NCBI GenBank assembly: GCA_020698575.1
Contig: CM036243.1
Location: forward strand, 26,519,403 to 26,583,402
DNA from: Bostrychus sinensis
Taxonomy: Eukaryota; Chordata; Actinopteri; Gobiiformes; Eleotridae
DNA: 64,000 nt
Direction of reading: 5' to 3'
Below, one piece after another: positions 46,926 through 57,869 of the stretch (positions are counted from its first letter, which is position 1; the number at the start of each line of letters is the position of its first letter). Both the position numbers and the translations under genes were made by a program. The notes under the pieces are model-generated. The model was not told the DNA's origin and did no database searches. It saw only the letters and a list, made by a program, of their open reading frames with translations.

Positions 46926-47973
46926 ACCATGAAGGAATCATCTATAGAAATATGGCCTGACAAGAAAAAGGCATTTTGCTTTTACTACAACCTACCACTG
47001 TGGCTATGACTATGGATATGTGGATAGACTTATGCTTATATATTAAGGGTCTTACTACTGAAGATGGTAGTGTAGCCTGTAAATCAAATTTTCATAGTAG
47101 ACTATGTAGAGTTGAGTCAACTGGGTCGATAAAAGAGGTGTTATTCTTCCTTTTTCATGTCAGGGAACTAAGAAAATAACTGCAGGATACATATAGGATA
47201 CATATTTTGAAAATTTGAAGGCTCTGTCTCTTATAGTAGAAAGTAAGATTGAGTTGCTTAACTTGGAAACCACCGCTTTGAAGTCAGAGGCAAGTGAGCT
47301 GTCAAATCCCTGTTAAGTGGGATTATACCGTAACTCATCTAAAATCTTGTGAAATAGTGTTCAATGCAATGAGACCAGAGTTATAATAAAAAAAAGAGAC
47401 AATAGGAGCCACACTTACGTTACTATATATTTGTCCTTTTCGTGCTGTCTGACGCCGCCATAAATCAATGAGTGCTGTGGCCACTTTGCAAATTATTTCA
47501 AATGATTGGATGATGACGCATTAGAGAATTTAAAATGTATATACACTATTTTGGACTAATCCCATAAATCTACTCTTCAAGTAATAGTAAAAGGCTTAGA
47601 CACTGTCCATCCTATCAACAATGATGAATACTTCAAAGACATATATTATGCAAATAGCAGACAGAGGGATGATCTCCATAATGGCTTCCATCAAAGCGCT
47701 GCTCCTCCTGGTGAGCACATGTGTGTCAGGAATCATCTGCTCTGGATTACTGTGGTCTGGGAATGTCTCGTGGGTTGGTCCGCCCCCACCATTTTGTCAC
47801 CATATGTCACACTCATAGCCTTTTGAAATATCGCAAAACAATCTTAAGTGATTCAGAGTTTGAGGGCTCTTCTGTGTTGATAAATCTTGAAATTCAATTA
47901 GGATTCATCATATTTCATTCATTTGGAGGTTGTATTTGTAGCAGGCCCATGGAAATTAAATGTAAGCTCTGAG
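46926..47973. other. Single-copy stretch with a conserved-looking element and a short signal-like frame
   Basis: About 47425-47540 has strong conserved-element texture (GACGCCGCCATAAATCAATG, GCAAATTATTTCAAATG). At 47684 an ATG opens MASIKALLLLVSTCVSG, a signal-peptide-like stretch that ends at a stop at 47816. A donor-like CTG|GTGAGC follows MASIKALLLL. An octamer ATGCAAAT lies at about 47648. No following exon was seen. Confidence 0.3.
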
Positions 47974-48121
47974 CAGTGATGGAAAGTAACCAAAGATAGG
48001 AATTCACACACTACTTAGTACATATTTTTACTTTTAACTGAGTGAATTTGATAGGAAAATATTTTAATTTTACTGAACTATATGCTTTTAAGTAGTTAAA
48101 CATGTACATTACATGTTACAT

Positions 48122-48557
48122 CAGGGGTAGGCAACTTCTGGCCCACAGGTCAAACTTCGTCAACTTTTTAGCTGATATCCACTTTTATTAAGTGCTATTA
48201 CTTGATAGCATTTAGCCCTGTGGTGTTGTCAGTGAATGAGGCTGCTCTATTTGCAAGCATACAGCTCTCTGTCATGGTTACCTTTGCCTCTATCCAATAA
48301 GTATTTAATGTTTATCTAATTTGCCGTGTAAAAATGTAGCAAAATAGGGGCTGGTGCAGTTGGTGTGAGGATTTTTATTTATTTATTTATTTATTATTAA
48401 GATATTTATTTATTGATCTATATATTTTGTATATGTAATTGAACATGCTAATATGTGTTGATTTAAAGCTGCCAAGGAACCATGACAGAGAAGTGTATGT
48501 CCATTCTTGTGGTTTAAAAGTATTTGGCCCAACTGTAATCAAACTTGCCTACCCCTG
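48122..48557. mobile_element. hAT transposon (CAGGGGTAGGCAAC) nested in copy f
   Basis: Left end CAGGGGTAGGCAACTT and right end TTGCCTACCCCTG are near-perfect inverted repeats. TGTTACAT and TGTTACAA make an 8-bp target-site duplication with one mismatch. A (TTTA)n tract lies at 48377-48407. No transposase. Confidence 0.93.
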
Positions 48558-48794
48558 TGTTACAATAAAGATGTATTTTTTGCAACATGAATAGAAATAG
48601 TTCTGATTGTGGTACTAATTTTACAATAGTAGTGGTAGACGTAGCAATAGCAGTAATGGTAGAAGTATTAGTGGTAGTGGTGGTAGTAGATAGTAGTAGT
48701 GGTAGTAGGCAGTAACTATTGAAATTATACCCAATGCTTTTTTACTTTGTTGTTGTTACTTTTATTGTGTTGAGTACCTTAAGTGTACCTTTTT

Positions 48795-48945
48795 TTTTCC
48801 TTTTGGCTTTTCCGGTCCAGGGGTTGCCACACATTTTGATTTGGCATAGGTTTTTACACCAGATGCCCTTCCTAACAACCCTCTCAAATTATCTGGATAT
48901 TATTGTTATCTGGTTTTGGACTGGCACAAAAAGTACACTGGCTTG
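48795..48945 (+). mobile_element. Dispersed repeat with CAGATGCCCTTCCTAAC core
   Basis: Landmarks TTTTGGCTTTTCCGGTCCAG, GGGGTTGCCACA, CCAGATGCCCTTCC and TACACTGGCTTGT match the copy at 37383-37555. Both copies sit inside members of the same hAT-like family at a similar place. Confidence 0.7.
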
Positions 48946-49010
48946 TACTAAAGTAATATTATTTTGGATTAACGCTGCTTTTACTTGAATACAGATGTTA
49001 CGCGTGGCAT

Positions 49011-50012
49011 TGGGATAGAGTGTTCAGTTTTATTTTTATAAGAAGTGTCCAGACTGTTTAGCAGGGCAGAGCTTCTTGTCTTTTCTTTTTCTGTCTGTAT
49101 TTTAACCTTACACATTCACTTTCCTCCACGTCTCCCTCTCACATATCTCTCTAAGCTTGTTGCATTCCTCGTTCCTTGAATGCACACAGAAATGCCTGCT
49201 GATCTGGCGTCAGCACTTCTTAAAAAATGGGCCGCTGCCACCGCTGCTCCGGCTGCTGCTGGAGCTTCACCCCCTCCTCGTCCTATAAATCCTGGAGACA
49301 CAGAAGGAGAGATGAGAGTAGGAGGAAAATCTGCTAAATCCGCCAAACTCTGGAATGTATTTTCATTAAAACAAGTTTGTTTGAAGGGATTGGCAAGGTG
49401 CAGGAGAGGGGGAGTATCAGACGTGATCAGGACCAGTGGCTCAGTGGCAGCTCAGTGACTGCAGAAGGTGAACGTCAGGACACACTCAGCACTTATACAA
49501 ATTTACACAGTGTATATTTTCACAGCAATCTCTCAAAATAATTTACCTTGTGTTGCTTCTGGATTCCTGTCATTTGTTGAAAAACTGACAATGGGGCCAT
49601 TTACACATCGGATCTGCCTTATATAGTTTACACGATGAAGGTCATTTGTGCAGGTTTAAAAAAACAAAATGCCTCAGGAATTGTTTTTGTTTTGCCGCAC
49701 TTGGTAAACATGTAAACAGCTATTTTTGGCTGAGGACTGAGCCAGCATTAAAAAAATGTGACTTTATGCTTTATAAATGTATATTCTGGTTATTTACTGT
49801 AATAATATATAAATCCTAATTTATGCCTGAGAGTTTATCAGCACTGCTCCAGAAAACCACATATTTAAAAAGTAGTAAAAGTTGCAGAGTTATGACTTCT
49901 GCTGTGTAATGGCCTCCTCTTGCAGGTCAAACAGAGTTACTTACTACTTTCATACCTACCTTTGTTTTCTTCACACCATACATGTTTCTGTGTGGATGTG
50001 AAATGGCTACAG
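49011..50012. other. Single-copy stretch with an exon-like, alanine-rich frame
   Basis: After ATGCACACAG (acceptor-like, ending 49191) the plus strand reads MPADLASALLKKWAAATAAP, then proline- and glycine-containing sequence, open to 49458. The minus strand is open as well with a good acceptor (CTTCTGTGTCTCCAG). Alanine-coding GCT/GCC runs are partly a GCT-repeat effect. Either an exon or a conserved element is possible. The rest is A+T-rich. Confidence 0.25.
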
Positions 50013-50703
50013 CAGCTATTCCTAAAGTCAAGACAGTTGCAGCCCCCTTAAATTTCCGAAAATCCCACACGGACCCCCAACTATACAACTTATCTTTATT
50101 CAAAAGACTATGTCAGATTTTTCTCCATATTTCTATAAAAACGTTACAAAAACTCTGACTGTTAGCTAAAAATGGGATGAACAGATGTCCCTATTTAACT
50201 GGTGCAGTCCCAGTTTTTGGCTCCCTGTCCCATGTCCCAGCACATATCTGTAAAAACACTCATATGTCCCAGTGTTTAACACAACATGTCCCAGTTGTCC
50301 CCATTTTAAATAATAAAAAGGCATAGGAAATTTAAAACACATTTGTCTAAAAACGTTTGTCATTAAAATAATTTACAATATCATTATTTTATCAATAAAT
50401 GTCCATTATATTCAAAATTTAAGCCTTAGCACCGTGTACTCTGAAGGACATGATAGAAAATTGCATGGATTTCAGAAGCTTTTTTGTCACTTGGTGAGTT
50501 CAAATGCACCAGGATTAGTGAAAAAAATGTGTGTTCCAGTTTTTGGTCTTAAAAATCTGGTCACCCTAGCTAAAAATGGTTTTGAAGTAATATTTTTAAA
50601 ACAAGTATGTAACTGCAATTCATTTCAAACAAAATTTCTTCTTATGTACTTAATACAGGCCCCCCTGCAGTACCTTTGCGGACCCACACTTTGGGAACCA
50701 CTG
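50013..50703. mobile_element. hAT-type transposon (CAGTGGTTCCCAAAGTG) with a nested hAT
   Basis: The left end CAGCTATTCCTAAAGT and the reverse complement of the right end CAGTGGTTCCCAAAGT match at 12 of 16 bases. A perfect 8-bp duplication, GGCTACAG, flanks it at 50005-50012 and 50704-50711. A second element occupies 50173-50568. There is no transposase. Confidence 0.9.
50173..50568. mobile_element. hAT-type transposon (TAGGGTGACCAGA) inserted in another hAT
   Basis: The left end TGGGATGAACAGA and the reverse complement of the right end TAGGGTGACCAGA pair at 10 of 13 bases. A perfect 8-bp duplication, GCTAAAAA, flanks it at 50165-50172 and 50569-50576. The interior has repeated TGTCCCAG motifs. 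Confidence 0.88.
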
Positions 50704-52249
50704 GGCTACAGCATCACTGTTCTATTTTCCTGACAACCTATTAATCTTCCCCTTAAATCCATCTTGTACTACCCTGGGCAATGAATTTGTATCCGAACAA
50801 CTGGAAAGCAAGGGTGAGGCAGGTTGTAGGTCTGCTCTGGCCTTTTTGGCATCAGTTCTTGGTAAAACGGCTTCATTATACACCCAAAAAGAAATCTCCT
50901 GTCTCAGTTCTTGGTTTTTCTTCTCACTAAAAAGATATAAGCTCAGTATATTGTGCATTAGCAGACGTCTGTGTGTGGTTATGTCACCTCTAGCACTATA
51001 CCTAAACCCATTCTATCCCTAGATCTGGCAGTATCCAAGCCACACAAGTCTAGATTTATTCGGTCTCCACGAGAGGTAATTACCAACCAAGGAAACACAA
51101 GACTTACTGGAAGAAGCTTATCTCCACACACACACCGTCCACTGTCTCAAATGTAACTGGCAACCTGGGACTGACACAAAGCTACATTATCCTTGTAGCC
51201 TCTGCAGTGGGGTTATACCTGATATCGCTGTCCCAACAGTAAATGGCATGACAGCAGTTTTTCCTACGCTTTGTTCCAACACATTCAGAGGCAAAGCGGT
51301 ACATTGTTGTTCTAAAAAATTATAATTAAGACAGTGACTAAAAACAATCAACGACATAAGTTAAAATGCAGCAATATAAAGTGCTATGAAATGTGCAAAC
51401 AGGTGCTAATGTGCTGTGCAAGTTCATGTTAATGCTCAGCTTTTTGTAGCGAGTTTATTCACTGTTTGCTAATCTTAGAAACCTTTTGACTATTCTCTCG
51501 AAACATGCCCCGCTGACCCAGCCTCGGTACAGTCATCTCTAGTAACAACACAATGTGCTATTGCAAACATGTCTGAGTAATTTGATTCAAGTTACATGTA
51601 TATCCACTACCTTTCTATTTCTGTATTACATTTGCCCAGTTTGTAAGATTTCCCTGCTGGCCGGTAACAGCAAAAGAGCACTTTATATGATTCCTCAGTT
51701 TGTTATTGCTCTCAAATAAGCCCCTTAGGCTGTATATCATCACCTAAAAGACACAGAGAAGGAAGAAATGTATCAATCAATATGTGGTTTTGGTAATCCC
51801 TGTCTGTGTCTATAGTAGTTTGCTGAGGAGAGCTTTTCTGTGAGCTGACTCAGATCCACCAGTGGGGATTTTGGCTGCGGCTCTGCCCCTGATTAGCCTC
51901 ACGGTGCTGGTGGTAGATACGCGAAGACCACCCCCGCTCTATACAAATCTGTTGATGCCTCCATGATCAGAAATACATATGGCATCCAACATACACAAAC
52001 ACACACAGACAGGGACATATGTAGTCGATTAGCGGAGCAAAAAACACAAATGGGAAGATCATACAAAGTCATTAGCGTGATGTAAATAATGAAATATTGA
52101 TATATCTGTCTGACTGGGGATTCACATGAGCTATGAATAAACTGACAAAACAGAGTAGCAGTAAAATGGATCTCTGTGAATTTTCAGTGACTTTGGTTGT
52201 CGTTGTTGGCGTACCAGCTTTGCCATCAGGTGGCTTTGTTATTCAATAT
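50704..52249. other. Single-copy stretch with conserved-looking element
   Basis: About 51830-52110 looks conserved (GGGGATTTTGGCTGCGGC, TCATTAGCGTGATGTAAATA). A 53-base segment at 51023-51075 is bounded by CCCTAG and GAGAG|GTAATT and is open in one frame (LAVSKPHKSRFIRSPRE), a weak micro-exon candidate. Nothing else was recognised. Confidence 0.3.
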
Positions 52250-52500
52250 ATGAGAAAATGCTCCTACCTCTCAGCCAGGAGGTTGTGGGTTCGATCCTCA
52301 GGCCACATCTTTCTGAGTAGAGTCTATATGCCCCTCCCGACTTCATCCCACTATCCAAACACACACATGTAGGTGAATTAGTGACTATATATTGCACATA
52401 GTGAATGAATGTGAGAGTGAATGGTTGTCTTGTCTTGCCTTCTGACTAACTGGCCACTGTCCAGGTTATACACGCTTAGTTGCTTGGATTGCCGGCATAA
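52250..52500 (+). mobile_element. tRNA-derived SINE (DANA/mermaid-type), degraded
   Basis: It keeps the B box (GGTTCGATCCT, 52288-52298), a diverged core, GTAGGTGAATTAGTGACTAT, GTGAGAGTGAATGGTTGTC and GGCCACTGTCCAGGTTATAC. The GTGTCAGCCC block is partly deleted. Confidence 0.8.
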
Positions 52501-52857
52501 TTATGTTTCTCTACATAGAATTAGACTGCTCCCTATCGATTTAGGTTAGGTTCCCAGGAGGCAGAACAAAAGGATGCAGGTTAAACTATCTTTAAATACA
52601 GTTGGATAGATAACTAATTGGATTTCAGAGGGCAGCAATGAGGGTAAGTAGCTGTTAAATGTTATCTTACAATGAAGATCAGTTTGCTAACTAGTTATAG
52701 CCAATCCTAGCAGAATCACGCAACTTTGCTCATTTCTGTTTGTTTTTTTCTCCTTCCCATTCTTGCAAGGCTGTGTTCGTGCCAAGTTATGCTAGAGGGA
52801 GGTGTAGGAAGCTTCATTCACCCTCATTTAGTCACCACGCAGACTCTTAAATTGTTT
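52501..52857. other. Non-coding stretch, nothing recognised
   Basis: Ordinary single-copy DNA. Confidence 0.4.
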
Positions 52858-52865
52858 ATTTAAGG

Positions 52866-53493
52866 CAGTGGTTCCCAACCTTTTTTGTGTTGCGTACCCC
52901 CTGGGCTTTTTTTACTGTGAGAACCCCCTCATCCCCTTAATTTTTCAAAGAGTCATCATAGAGTGGTCACCAGTGTTTATTAGTACAAAAACATTTATAC
53001 TTAGCCTACCTTATTGGAAAAGCAAATTTTCCTAAATGTTTTGCATTGAAAATTAAATTCAAGATACAAATAAAATTTCTTTAAAATAACAATGCATACA
53101 AATGTATTACAATACAAAAATATTTATATATAACAATATAAACTTATGTTACATTAACTTATTTCATTATATTTTTTAAATAAAAACTAAAACTCTAATA
53201 AATTGACAAGAAAAAATTATAAAAAAAATAACCATTTAAATAATTCTCCTTTGAAACAAACTTTATAATAATAATTCAAATAATAGTTCTAGTAGTTTCA
53301 TCTCATTTTAATTAATGATTTTTACTCAATCATCAGTCAGTGAGACACTTGAGCTTGTCTTCCACAAGTTTCAATACTTTAATGTGAAAAGATTGCAAAC
53401 ACTTTTTAAAATATTATGAAATAATGCCAGGTACCCCTTGTAAAGTGCTCGCGTACCCCTAAGGGTCCCCGTACTCCTAGTTGGGAAACACTA
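52866..53493. mobile_element. hAT-type transposon (CAGTGGTTCCCAACC)
   Basis: Left end CAGTGGTTCCCAACC and reverse complement of the right end TAGTGTTTCCCAACT are inverted repeats. A perfect 8-bp target-site duplication, ATTTAAGG, lies at 52858-52865 and 53494-53501. Near the ends are CGTACCCCCTGGGC and GCGTACCCCTAAGGGTCCCC. The interior is A+T-rich without a transposase frame. Confidence 0.95.
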
Positions 53494-53609
53494 ATTTAAG
53501 GTAAAAGTTGCATTGTTTCCCTTCAGTCCAAAACATATAACTGTCATTACCAAGCATGCAAAATTTTAACTAAAAATCTTGTTACGTAAGCCATGAAGTA
53601 ATCAGAGTT

Positions 53610-53735
53610 GTGATATTTTGGTCTCTGCATTTGGCCTTTCCTTTCAGTGCTGTTCAGTCGTCCTGTCAGGAGCAGCGGGTGTCCGGGAATCGAGCCCGGG
53701 ACCTTCATGCTGTAAGGCCACCGTTCATACTGTAT
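53610..53735 (-). mobile_element. Second-subfamily SINE fragment
   Basis: Reading on minus it has a B-box region (GGGCTCGATTCCC) and then jumps to GCTCCTGACAGG and AAATGCAGAG-like tail. Its middle is deleted relative to 2363-2688. It abuts the hAT at 53744. Confidence 0.65.
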
Positions 53736-53743
53736 GTTATATG

Positions 53744-54191
53744 CAGAGCTTTACATTAACACTAGCCAACTGGCCAAATGCGGGAGATTCCCATTTTGGC
53801 CTGTAACATATTCGCTCTCACTAGCTACTTTGTCTGGTTGGCTACTTTAGACCTGACTTTCCACTGCTATACTTATAAATCCCATTCATGTAAAACAAAA
53901 TTAAGCTCTTAACTGAAAAAAAGACAGACAAAAGCAAAAATATACAGATTTTTGGAGTCTGAATGAAGTTATTTTCTTTTTAATGCTAGTAAATTACAAT
54001 TTTAAAACAAAAAGAAAGAATTACGAAGTACGAAAAGAATTGTAAAAAACACAGATTGTTGTCTTATACACTACACACAAATCTGCATTTTCACATCTAA
54101 CCATGGCTGGTGAAAAACATAAATGGCTAGTAATCTTTAAAGAACACTAGCTAAAATGGACAGTGAGCAGAAATGTTAATGTCAAGCCCTG
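53744..54191. mobile_element. hAT transposon (CAGGGCTTGACATTAAC), copy 1
   Basis: Left end CAGAGCTTTACATTAAC pairs with right end GTTAATGTCAAGCCCTG. A perfect 8-bp duplication, GTTATATG, lies at 53736-53743 and 54192-54199. A second copy lies at 57192-57869 with the same CACTAGCCA, CATTTTGGC or CATTTCGGC and ACTAG blocks. Confidence 0.95.
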
Positions 54192-54199
54192 GTTATATG

Positions 54200-55631
54200 T
54201 GTAAACTTGGTTCAAGACCCATTAGACTTTGTCCAGTCAGTCTCTGTTAATTGTGGCTCTGAGGCAGACAATGGCAAAGAGGCCAGCGCTATAGGAGGAG
54301 GTCTGGAGGAAGAAGAAGAAATAGCATGAAAAGGACAAGGATGAAGGAGGAGGAAGATGAGAAGGGGGGCGACTGGAACCAAAACGGGGCTCTGGTGGGT
54401 GTTTGTGCTTTTATTGTTGTTGTTTTAGAAAATAGCTTTAAACGCTGCGCCGGGCTGATAGCAGTGTTACTGGCACATGAACACACATTACTCATGCATA
54501 TACACACACACAAACACACACAAACACACACAGCTGTTTCTCCTTTTTGCTTGCTCTACATGGCAATCACCATGGTAACAAAATGTACAGAACGCAAGCG
54601 GGCGGGATATTTTTAAGTTTCAAAGGCATGAAGGCAACAATAGGAACGACAAAAGGAGGAAGAGACCAGAGCTGGTACAGTGAGTGAGGAAAAGAGAGCC
54701 GGGCCAAGTGCAAACAGATGGACCTTATGGGTGTCCACGGTCACGTTCCAAAACTGTCTGCACTACAAACAAACGAGGGTCTACCCGGTCTTCCACTTTC
54801 CCCCTGGAACAACTTATAAACAAACACAGAAATTTTTGTTATACCCACTGAGAATAGAGTGTAAACAGCATTTCTTCATCTTCCATGTTAGACTTTATGC
54901 AATATACTTCATGTCTAACCAATAATGTAATGATTATTAGAAAAGTGTAATGGGTAGACTTGTTTTTAGTCAATTTCATTTTACTTCATTTTACTTACTT
55001 TTTTTTTTTTTTTTTACTTTTGCCAACATTCAGTAAAGTACAAAGGACAAGGACAGATAAAGGACAATGACAAGAAAAACAAGAAAACAATAAGGGCAAA
55101 AACAATTGTGAATTGTAGGTAGATACTATGTGTGTGGGAGTGTGGAAGGGAATTGGGGAAAAAAAATATTAGGTTGAATGTTAAGTAAGTAACAAAAAGC
55201 CAATAATGATAATTAAATGATAAGCAACATGATGATATGATAAAAGTGAATTAATAGATACACAATACTGATACATTAGAATGGAACATAATAAACCAAA
55301 ATAAAACAGCAACAATAATAATTATTATTATTCTCATCTTTTATACCAAAGTAAAAATAAATACATAAATAAAAATAGTAATGTAGTAATATGGATGATG
55401 GTAAGACACTGATAGTAATGAGATAGGTGGTGAAAAACGATCTTCACAGTTATATGACTGTAGTGGTGACAATAATGGCTACGGTGATAACAATAATACC
55501 AATATCAACAATAATAACAATGACAATATCATAATTTAAATGTTTTTTTTTTGTTTTTTTTACTGTAATGTACTGTACTGTAGCTGCACTGGACAAAGGT
55601 GATACAGTTAGCATCCATACAACCAAATAAA
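54200..55631. other. Low-complexity-rich non-coding stretch
   Basis: (CA)n lies at about 54500-54532, a T run at about 54999-55015 and AAT/ATA-rich DNA at 55270-55530. An 80-codon minus frame is a pyrimidine artefact. No gene is supported. Confidence 0.45.
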
Positions 55632-55850
55632 GGTTAAGGTTAAGGTCCACTTTATCATCCCCATAGGAAAATGTATTGTTTGCATTTGAACCATCTCTCC
55701 AACGCTGCTGCAGCAACTGTCAGGAGCAGTGGGAGGACTGAGCAGCGCCCCAGGACCCTCTGGAGTACCTGGAGGATTAGCCTACACAGTAGTGTGCGTG
55801 TTTTAGGTTGATGGGGAAACTGGAGTACCTGGAGGTAACCCACCCACGTA
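55632..55850 (-). mobile_element. Second-subfamily SINE, head missing
   Basis: The plus strand begins AAGGTTAAGGTCCACTTTAT, then a GCATTTGAACCAT block, GTCAGGAGCAGTGGG, AGGACCCTCTGGAG and GTGTGCGTGTTTTAGGTTG. This is the 3' half of the subfamily seen at 2363-2688. Confidence 0.7.
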
Positions 55851-55987
55851 CATAACAGTAATATTATAAATGTACACTTAGATAACAGAAAATATAAATG
55901 TGGATAATAATAATCTAATGGATTATAAAGGATGAGATAAGATGACCACTGCCCATATAAAGCAACCAACGTTTAGACATTCATGCC

Positions 55988-56493
55988 CAGGGTTTGTACA
56001 GTCTTGGAAAACCTGGAAAAGTCATGGAATTTTAAATGCAATTTCCAGGCCCTGGAAAAGTTTTGGAATTTTATATTTTGGTATAGAGTTTGGGAAAAGT
56101 TTTGGAAATTTAAACAGTCTGAGTAACATTTGACCACTACTAGTTAAACCTGCACCAGCCTGCCTAGATGATTACTTTATAGCTTAATTTACTTTATAAA
56201 AATGCGTTCTGAACCAACCTACCAAGTATTATTATCTTTTAATCACTGGTGTGTAAGTCAGTAAAATTAGTGGAATAAAATATTTCTGAGGGAAGAGCCT
56301 CAAATGTTGTTTTTTTCTCCAACTGACTAATTTCTGAGTTTAACAAATAAAATTGCAGTAAAAGTTTCTAATGCACCACACTGGACATTTTGAATACTAT
56401 TTATCATATCAAGTCATTTCAGTCATTTGGCTCTTGGAAATGTAGTCAAAAGTCATGGAAAAGTCATGGAAAATTCTTGGTATATGAACCCTG
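55988..56493. mobile_element. hAT-like transposon (CAGGGTTTGTAC)
   Basis: Left end CAGGGTTTGTACAGTC pairs with right end GGTATATGAACCCTG. CATGCC flanks both sides (55982-55987 and 56494-56499), two bases short of an 8-bp hAT duplication. The interior repeats GGAAAAGTCATGGAA and GGAAAAGTTTTGGAA, a known feature of such teleost elements. Confidence 0.8.
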
Positions 56494-56499
56494 CATGCC

Positions 56500-56985
56500 T
56501 ATATTTAGTGTTACTATAATCAGTATTGATGAACTAGTTACATGTGTTGAAATATGTCGCTCGTCATTGTCCCAGACCTCACAGCGTCACTGTGGGCAGA
56601 GGTTGAGTGACGACACGCAGCTGCACGTCAGATGAGATCAGACTGGGCCTCGATCCAGACACACTTCATGTTATCGTGAAGCGTTACAGTGCTAACATTT
56701 CGTGTGAATAATTTCTTCGTGGGTGGTTGCACAATTACACACATCAACTAATAACAGCTCGCGTTTGAGTTTGGACCTATAGCGTGGACAGCTGAATAAA
56801 TTTTAGGGGCAGTAGAGAGGTCAAAGGTCATGTGCTGTTGTAGGTGGCCCTCTTGTAGTTAGACCACCATCACTAACCGGTAAATTGCAGTGTTGCTGAG
56901 TGGTTTGGCTTGACATACCGCTCTTTTCACACTCTCTTTCATTTTGCCATCCCTCACTGTCATTCATTCACTTTGTCTGCTCCAG
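56500..56985. other. Possible conserved non-coding element
   Basis: About 56565-56800 has raised CpG (GAGTGACGACACGCAG, GCTCGCGTTTGAG) and non-repetitive texture. A pyrimidine-rich run before 56985 serves the exon candidate that follows. Confidence 0.35.
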
Positions 56986-57056
56986 GAACAGCACAGCGAA
57001 GCCAACAGCAAACATGAAGGCCACATCTGCTCCGACAACACTGGCACTAAGGAATG
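56986..57056 (+). CDS. Candidate 71-base exon, unknown protein
   Basis: A long pyrimidine-rich tract ends in TTGTCTGCTCCAG immediately before 56986, and an AATG|GTATTT donor-like site follows 57056. One frame reads EQHSEANSKHEGHICSDN then TGTKE. A second open frame contains an ATG and reads MKATSAPTTLALRN. The splice context is among the best in the window on the acceptor side. The donor is mediocre. No family is recognised. It could be an alternatively used exon, an untranslated exon or chance. Confidence 0.33.
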
Positions 57057-57191
57057 GTATTTAAGGCTTGTTCATTAACAGTTTGTTAGTTTGTGACCCA
57101 AAAGTTAATGTTTGAATTATTTACTGCATATTTTTTGGCACTGGTGCACAGTAGCAGAGTGGTAAATGTTCCTGCCACTAAGTAAGGCAGT

Positions 57192-57869
57192 CAGGGTTTG
57201 ACATTAGCACTAGCCATCCCAGCCAAACACAGGTCGATTTCCATTTCGGCTGGTAACACAATGACTTCCACTAACCACTCTGACTTTTATCACAAATTTG
57301 GGTCTGTATTTAGGTTTAAATGGTTCCATCACTGAATATACAGTAATTCATCAAGTCAATGTCAAGTTTATTTATTTAGCACCTTTCTTGTGAAAGACAA
57401 CTCAAAATGCTTTACATGGAGTTCAACAATAAAAAGAATAACAATTTAAGTGAAGTGTACAATAAAAAATAGAACAAAATGAGGAATATCCTTAAACAAT
57501 TAAAATATTGTGCATACAGTAAAAAAGAGAGAAAAACAAAGAAAAAAATTTATCATAGGCTATGTTAAAAAGGTATCTCTTTATTTTAGACTACTTCATG
57601 ATTAGGAAAAAAAGCAACCTAGTTAAGATATGTTTCAAATTAATACATGCAAAAAGAGATCACTTGTTCTATGTATTTAAGTTAACTAGTTGACTGTAAA
57701 AGCTTGTAAAATTAAACTTTACATGTCTTTTTGTTTATCATAAAGCCTACTATACAAAAAACACATCAACATTTCAACAAACTAAACCATGGCCCACAAA
57801 AATCTTAACTGACTAGTAACATTTGAAAAAGACTGGTCACAGTGGACAAAAAGTTCATGTCAAGCCCTG
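57192..57869. mobile_element. hAT transposon (CAGGGCTTGACATTAAC), copy 2
   Basis: Left end CAGGGTTTGACATTAGC pairs with right end TTCATGTCAAGCCCTG. AAGGCAGT and AAAGCAGT form an 8-bp target-site duplication with one mismatch (57184-57191, 57870-57877). It sits inside a SINE head and itself carries a LINE tail at 57357-57530. Confidence 0.92.
57357..57530 (-). mobile_element. L2-type LINE 3' end
   Basis: On minus it reads CTTTCACAAGAAAGGTGCTA then AATAAATAAACTTGACATTG, the same design as the tail at 22920-23000. Only the 3' end is present. The left limit is clear and the right limit approximate. Confidence 0.75.

Larger units (their letters stand above)
47974..49010. mobile_element. CAGAGGTG-family hAT-like transposon, copy f, with two insertions
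   Basis: It starts CAGTGATGGAAAGTAACC. The family body resumes after a hAT insertion (48122-48557) with a degenerate (GTA)n tract at about 48628-48715. It is interrupted again by a dispersed repeat at 48795-48945 and ends near TTTTACTTGAATACAG. The right terminus is diverged, so the end is approximate. Confidence 0.6.

Noticed and set aside
50013..50703. Transposase remnants inside the hAT elements
   Set aside because: None of the bounded hAT-like elements is longer than about 700 bases without insertions, and no frame resembles a transposase; they are non-autonomous.
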